Shown here: positions 32,286 through 35,767 of the stretch, in pieces | How the letters are laid out: each line of letters opens with the position of its first letter | Numbering within the stretch: position 1 is the first letter of the stretch | From: Lachnospiraceae bacterium | Lineage (GTDB): Bacteria > Bacillota > Clostridia > Lachnospirales > Lachnospiraceae | Reading direction: 5' to 3' | Length of the DNA: 35,767 bases | NCBI GenBank assembly: GCA_017889125.1 | Contig: JAGHER010000184.1 | Coordinates: forward strand, 1-35,767 | Notes under the pieces: model-generated | What the model was told of the DNA's origin: nothing | What the model saw: only the letters and a program-made list of their open reading frames with translations | Databases searched by the model: none | Program-made: the position numbers and the translations under genes

Positions 32286-33452
32286 CTACTGGCAAAGCTC
32301 CTCTGCCAGCGCCTCCAGCGCGCTCTGCGATGTCTCATTCATGGAGGAGCGGACGGTTACCGCATTTTCGCAGATGGAGATATTCTTCATGCCCTCCAGA
32401 ATGGTCCGCATGGTTTTATTGGCAGTGGGGCCCCAGGAACCGTTTTCCACCAGGGCTACCTTCCGGTTCTGGTAGGTCTTTGCCTTCAGGTGATGAAGGA
32501 AATTCTCCATGGGCGGGAACACTCCGCCGTCATAGGAGGATGCCGCCAGCACCAGCCGGTCATAGCGGAAAGCCGCCTCCACAAGCTCAGCCACATCCGT
32601 GCGGCACACATCGTAATAAACCACATTCTTTACGCCCTTTTCCTTCAGCATCTCTTCAAGACAATGGGCTGCCCGGGCTGTATTTCCATAAATAGATGCG
32701 CAGGCGATAACCACGCCTTCCTCTTCCGGCCGGTAGCTGCTCCAGATATCATACTTCTCCAGATAATAGCCCAGATTCTCCTTCAGCACCGGGCCATGCA
32801 GCGGGCAAATCATATGGATATCCAGGCCTGCCGCCTTCTTAAGCAAAGTCTGCACCGGCATGCCGTATTTTCCTACAATATTGATATAATAGCGTCTGGC
32901 TTCCGCGATCCACTCTTCCTTCCGGGAAATGGCTCCAAAGGTGCCAAATCCATCTGCAGAGAACAGTACCTTCTCCGAGGACTCGTAGGTCACCATAACC
33001 TCCGGCCAGTGCACCATAGGCGCCAGATAAAAATGAAGGGTATGGCTTCCCAGGCTCAGGCTGTCTCCCTCTTTAACCACAACCTTCCGCTCCTCCAGAC
33101 CGGAGATGGAAAAGAACTGACCAATCATAGGGAAGGTCTTGGCATTTCCTACCAGCTTCATCTCCGGATATCTTTCCGCCAAAATCTGAATACTTCCGGC
33201 GTGATCCGGCTCCATATGGGACACCACCAGATAATCCGGCGTCCTTCCGCCCAGCTCCCGGTCAAGATTCTCCAGCCACTGCTCCGTCACCCGGTGATCC
33301 GCCGTGTCCATCACGGCAATCTTCTCATCCAGTATCACATAAGAATTGTAGGATACGCCATTAGGGATGGGATACTGGCCCTCAAACAGATCCAGCTCCG
33401 TATCATCCGCACCAATATATCGAATCGTATCCGTGATCTTCATCTCTGCCAT
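32286..33452 (-). CDS. FprA-type flavodiiron protein
   Basis: This protein of about 388 residues has an N-terminal metallo-beta-lactamase-like diiron domain with His79, Glu81, Asp83 and His84 (S-H-M-E-P-D-H), His148, Asp167 and His219, and a C-terminal flavodoxin domain from about 247 (S-I-Y-G-N-T-A motif). Flavodiiron proteins reduce O2 to water and/or NO to N2O and protect anaerobes. There is no fused rubredoxin, so a separate electron donor is needed. The frame is open to 33494, but ATG at 33452 has AAGGAG 7 nt upstream and matches family N-termini. A TTGACA promoter lies at 33515-33543. Confidence 0.93.
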   Translation of the reverse strand: MAEMKITDTIRYIGADDTELDLFEGQYPIPNGVSYNSYVILDEKIAVMDTADHRVTEQWLENLDRELGGRTPDYLVVSHMEPDHAGSIQILAERYPEMKLVGNAKTFPMIGQFFSISGLEERKVVVKEGDSLSLGSHTLHFYLAPMVHWPEVMVTYESSEKVLFSADGFGTFGAISRKEEWIAEARRYYINIVGKYGMPVQTLLKKAAGLDIHMICPLHGPVLKENLGYYLEKYDIWSSYRPEEEGVVIACASIYGNTARAAHCLEEMLKEKGVKNVVYYDVCRTDVAELVEAAFRYDRLVLAASSYDGGVFPPMENFLHHLKAKTYQNRKVALVENGSWGPTANKTMRTILEGMKNISICENAVTVRSSMNETSQSALEALAEELCQ

Positions 33453-33514
33453 CCTTAACTCTCCTTTGTTATTCCCGTTATGTATCATTTTCAATGGTTT
33501 CTTCCGCCATGAAT

Positions 33515-33543
33515 ACCTTACACAGAATGACTTTTTTTGTCAA
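33515..33543 (-). promoter_or_regulatory. Promoter of the flavodiiron gene
   Basis: Minus-strand TTGACA (33538-33543), 17 bp, and TAAGGT (33515-33520). Confidence 0.65.
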
Positions 33544-33571
33544 GAGATTTTGCTTTTTGCTAAAGAGAAGA

Positions 33572-33600
33572 TTGTGCAATTTGCTTTCCTGTATTATAAT
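33572..33600 (+). promoter_or_regulatory. Promoter of the MATE exporter gene
   Basis: TTGTGC, 17 bp and perfect TATAAT on the plus strand, with transcription expected to start near 33607. Confidence 0.7.
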
Positions 33601-33612
33601 AAAAGCAGAATT

Positions 33613-33624
33613 GTAAGCACTTAC
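33613..33624 (+). promoter_or_regulatory. Candidate operator in the MATE leader
   Basis: GTAAGCACTTAC (5-bp arms, 2-bp centre), with further flanking symmetry (TTGT and ACAA nearby), lies at about +6 to +18 of the transcript. A repressor here would block transcription. The regulator is unknown. Confidence 0.45.
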
Positions 33625-33650
33625 ACAATCATTCACAAGGAGGCAGTACC

Positions 33651-35009
33651 ATGGCAGCCGTACATATGACTGAGGGGAGTATCCCCCGACACATTATCGC
33701 CTATTCTATTCCCCTGGTTTTAGGGAATCTCTTTCAGCTGACCTACAATGCGGTGGACTCCATCATCGTAGGCCGTTTTATCGGAAAGGAGGCCCTGGCG
33801 GCGGTGGGGACAGCCAGCCCTGTAATGAATATTATCGTCCTGGGCATCTCCGGCATCTGCATCGGCGCTTCCGTCATCATGAGCGAATTTTTCGGCGCCA
33901 GAGACTATCAAAACCTGAAAAAAGAGATGGCCACCACCTCCATCTTCGGACTGTATTTTTCTATCCTTGTGGTAATCCTGGGCATCTTCTTTTCTCCCGC
34001 CCTTCTGCGGGCCCTGCAGGTACCGGAGGAAATCCTGGACATTACCTGCCTGTACCTGCGGATTATCTTCCTGGGCGCACCCTTTACGTATTTCTACAAT
34101 GCTCTCTCTGCCGCCTTAAAAAGCGTGGGCGACTCCAAAACGCCGCTGACCTTCCTCATGTTTTCTTCCATACTAAATGGCGTGCTGGATGTAATCTTTA
34201 TCGGCTATTTCCATCTGGGAATTATCTGCTCTGCCACCACCACGGTAATCGCCGAGGCCACCTCCGCCATCCTCTGCATCATCTACGTGTACCGGAAAAT
34301 CCCGCTGCTGCAGCTGGGACCTCATGAATTTACCATGGACCGCGGCCTTCTTAAGCGCACCATCCAATACGGAAGCATCACTGCCCTGCAGCAGGCCTGT
34401 CAGCCGGTGGGGAAGCTGCTGATCCAGGGTGCAGTAAATACCATGGGCATCGATGCTATCGCAAGCTTCAACGCAGTAAACCGGATTGATGATTATGCCT
34501 GCCTTCCTGAGCAAAGCATTTCCCACGGCATCACCACCTTCACCGCCCAGAACCGTGGCGCCAGGAAACATGAACGGATTCTCCGCGGCTTCCGCATTGG
34601 GCTTACCCTGGAATTCTGTTATTGGATCCTGATCTGCGCCGTCACCTGGATTTTCAAACGTCCCTTCATGCAGCTTTTCGTCACAGAAGCCGATCAGCAG
34701 GTGGTGGCCTTAGGCTGCAGCTATTTAAGCCTGATGGCCGTCTTCTACATCTTCCCTGGATTTACCAACGGCTTCCAGGGCTTCTTCCGGGGTATGGGAA
34801 ATATGAGCATCACCTTACTGGGCACCTTTATCCAGACCTCCCTGCGGGTAATCTTCGTCTACATTCTGGTTCCCCGGATAGGGATGAACGGCGTGGCTGT
34901 GGCCTGCGCCATTGGCTGGAGCGTCATGCTTCTGGTTGAAATCCCTTACTGTATTCATTTCGTTAAGAAAGCAGGGGTATCAGAGAAAGCCAAAACAGTT
35001 AATTCTTAA
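33651..35009 (+). CDS. MATE family multidrug/sodium exporter
   Basis: This 452-residue protein has twelve hydrophobic segments and MATE features: the P-L-V-L-G-N-L-F-Q-L-T-Y-N-A-V-D-S-I-I-V-G-R-F near the start, with the acidic and Asn residues typical of the first helix, and the Q-G-F-F-R-G-M-G-N motif in the C-terminal half. It expels drugs or metabolites in exchange for Na+ or H+; specificity cannot be read. AGGAGG lies 8 nt before the ATG. It is a single-gene unit, divergent from the flavodiiron gene. Confidence 0.93.
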   Translation: MAAVHMTEGSIPRHIIAYSIPLVLGNLFQLTYNAVDSIIVGRFIGKEALAAVGTASPVMNIIVLGISGICIGASVIMSEFFGARDYQNLKKEMATTSIFGLYFSILVVILGIFFSPALLRALQVPEEILDITCLYLRIIFLGAPFTYFYNALSAALKSVGDSKTPLTFLMFSSILNGVLDVIFIGYFHLGIICSATTTVIAEATSAILCIIYVYRKIPLLQLGPHEFTMDRGLLKRTIQYGSITALQQACQPVGKLLIQGAVNTMGIDAIASFNAVNRIDDYACLPEQSISHGITTFTAQNRGARKHERILRGFRIGLTLEFCYWILICAVTWIFKRPFMQLFVTEADQQVVALGCSYLSLMAVFYIFPGFTNGFQGFFRGMGNMSITLLGTFIQTSLRVIFVYILVPRIGMNGVAVACAIGWSVMLLVEIPYCIHFVKKAGVSEKAKTVNS

Positions 35010-35125
35010 TAAAGCACGAATACAAGAAACAGCATTTAAAGTGAATCAAAATTGAGCGGCTTGCTTATTTTATACAAAAATGATAAAGTAAAGAAAAATA
35101 AAAAGAAAATGGTGGAGGGTGACCC

Positions 35126-35674
35126 ATGAAAAAGTCTTCAAAGGTACTAGCAATAACTGCTATGATGAGTTTATCCATGACTATGATAAGTTTCGCAAAC
35201 CAGTCTCCCAGATGGTACAGTGACGAAACCGGAACCTGGTATTTAAAAACAGAGGATAACAGCGGAAATGTAATCAATAGTTGGTTTCAGGATTTGGATG
35301 GGAGCTGGTACCTGCTGGCACCTGGCGACGGACATATGTATGCAGGTTTGATCCATGATACCATTACCGATCAATGGTATTATTGCCAGACAGAGCATGA
35401 CGGCTTTTACGGAAAAATGGCCAGCACAGACGGAACCTACACAATAAATGGGAAAGAAGTTTATCTGACATTTAATCCTAGCCATTTCGGAAGCTTTGGA
35501 GCAATCACGAGCGGTTTGGACAGTATATTAGAAACCGGCGTAACCGTCACCGATGTGGCAGGGATTCCGACAGAAAGCGAGATTGAATTAGAAGAAGATA
35601 TGACTGGCCAATGGGTAAACGGAGTTTTTCTGAGAGTTCCTAGGGGAGAGGACAGCAATGCGTCTGAAGATTAA
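35126..35674 (+). CDS. Secreted protein with N-terminal wall-binding-like repeats, unknown C-terminus
   Basis: This 182-residue protein has a signal peptide (M-K-K-S-S-K, hydrophobic core, cleavage probably after S-F-A near residue 24) and a Trp/Tyr-rich N-terminal half with repeats such as R-W-Y-S-D-E-T-G-T-W-Y, D-G-S-W-Y-L-L and D-Q-W-Y-Y-C. From about 120 it changes to a Ser/Thr/Glu-rich, acidic segment unlike the repeats. GGAGGG precedes the ATG by 6 nt. A possible promoter is TTGCTT, 17 bp, TAAAGT upstream. I do not recognise the C-terminal part. It lies 116 bp after the MATE gene and its relation to it is unclear. Confidence 0.8.
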   Translation: MKKSSKVLAITAMMSLSMTMISFANQSPRWYSDETGTWYLKTEDNSGNVINSWFQDLDGSWYLLAPGDGHMYAGLIHDTITDQWYYCQTEHDGFYGKMASTDGTYTINGKEVYLTFNPSHFGSFGAITSGLDSILETGVTVTDVAGIPTESEIELEEDMTGQWVNGVFLRVPRGEDSNASED

Positions 35675-35767
35675 ATTATGAAGAATTGAGTGAACTGTAC
35701 ATAAAGGTAATAGAAACAGTGGGCACAGGAAGGTAAAACAAAAGGCTGAAATCCCCTGGTAAATTCA

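Overview
The window looks like chromosomal DNA of a gut-type Firmicute, most likely Lachnospiraceae (Clostridium cluster XIVa). This is inferred from strong AGGAGG-type ribosome sites, ATG/GTG/TTG starts, consensus housekeeping promoters with 17-bp spacers, tRNAs without encoded CCA, an FtsEX/M23/CtpA division cluster, an AraC-controlled alpha-galactoside locus and small secreted proteins with Trp/Tyr-rich cell-wall-binding-like repeats. I see no transposase, integrase, phage gene, CRISPR array, plasmid function or rRNA. Most genes lie on the minus strand. Layout: 1-1142 is a PLP threonine-aldolase-family enzyme. 7111 down to 1278 is a minus-strand cluster: a CdaR/PucR-type regulator, ftsE, ftsX, a secreted coiled-coil M23 murein hydrolase and the S41 protease ctpA. 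8374-7262 is a stand-alone MsmK/UgpC-type sugar ABC ATPase, followed on the minus strand by a strong terminator. 9446-8604 is a YitT membrane protein. 11961-9763 holds an acyl-ACP thioesterase, a CvfB-like S1 protein and a methyltransferase. A divergent GntR/FCD regulator starts at 12102 and shares an overlapping promoter/operator region with the thioesterase. From 12729 to 15640 come an 18-bp minisatellite, a small secreted protein, an L-cysteine desulfidase, and an Asp/Arg-repeat secreted protein whose promoter carries four 11-bp-phased TTTACA-like repeats, a close match in form to a PhoP box. Two nearly identical tRNA-Gln(CUG) genes (15640-15711 and 17742-17813) flank an ABC exporter. 17904-24740 is an alpha-galactoside utilisation locus: GH36 alpha-galactosidase, divergent AraC regulator, two permeases and a lipoprotein binding protein. 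It has no ATPase of its own, so the ATPase at 7262 probably energises it. 24766-27737 is an ECF sigma factor translationally coupled to an 800-residue RsgI-like anti-sigma factor with a very long acidic stalk. 31571-27825 is a minus-strand run: aminotransferase, VanZ-like protein, truA and a cation-efflux CDF protein. A small XRE regulator, a 22-bp repeat array, a flavodiiron protein, a MATE exporter and a third small secreted protein close the window; I see nothing recognisable in 35675-35767. How the parts work together: the clearest functional modules are (i) FtsEX driving an M23 hydrolase at the septum, with a secreted-protein protease next to it; (ii) alpha-galactoside uptake and cleavage under AraC control with a shared ATPase; and (iii) envelope-stress-like signalling by the ECF/RsgI pair. 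No obviously new defence or mobile system is present. The observations I rate highest are the PhoP-box-like promoter of the Asp/Arg-repeat protein, the overlapping divergent promoters at 20281-20330 with possible AraC sites, the GntR operator at 12023-12050, the structured leader of the sugar-binding protein, and the RsgI-like protein paired with an ECF rather than a SigI sigma factor.
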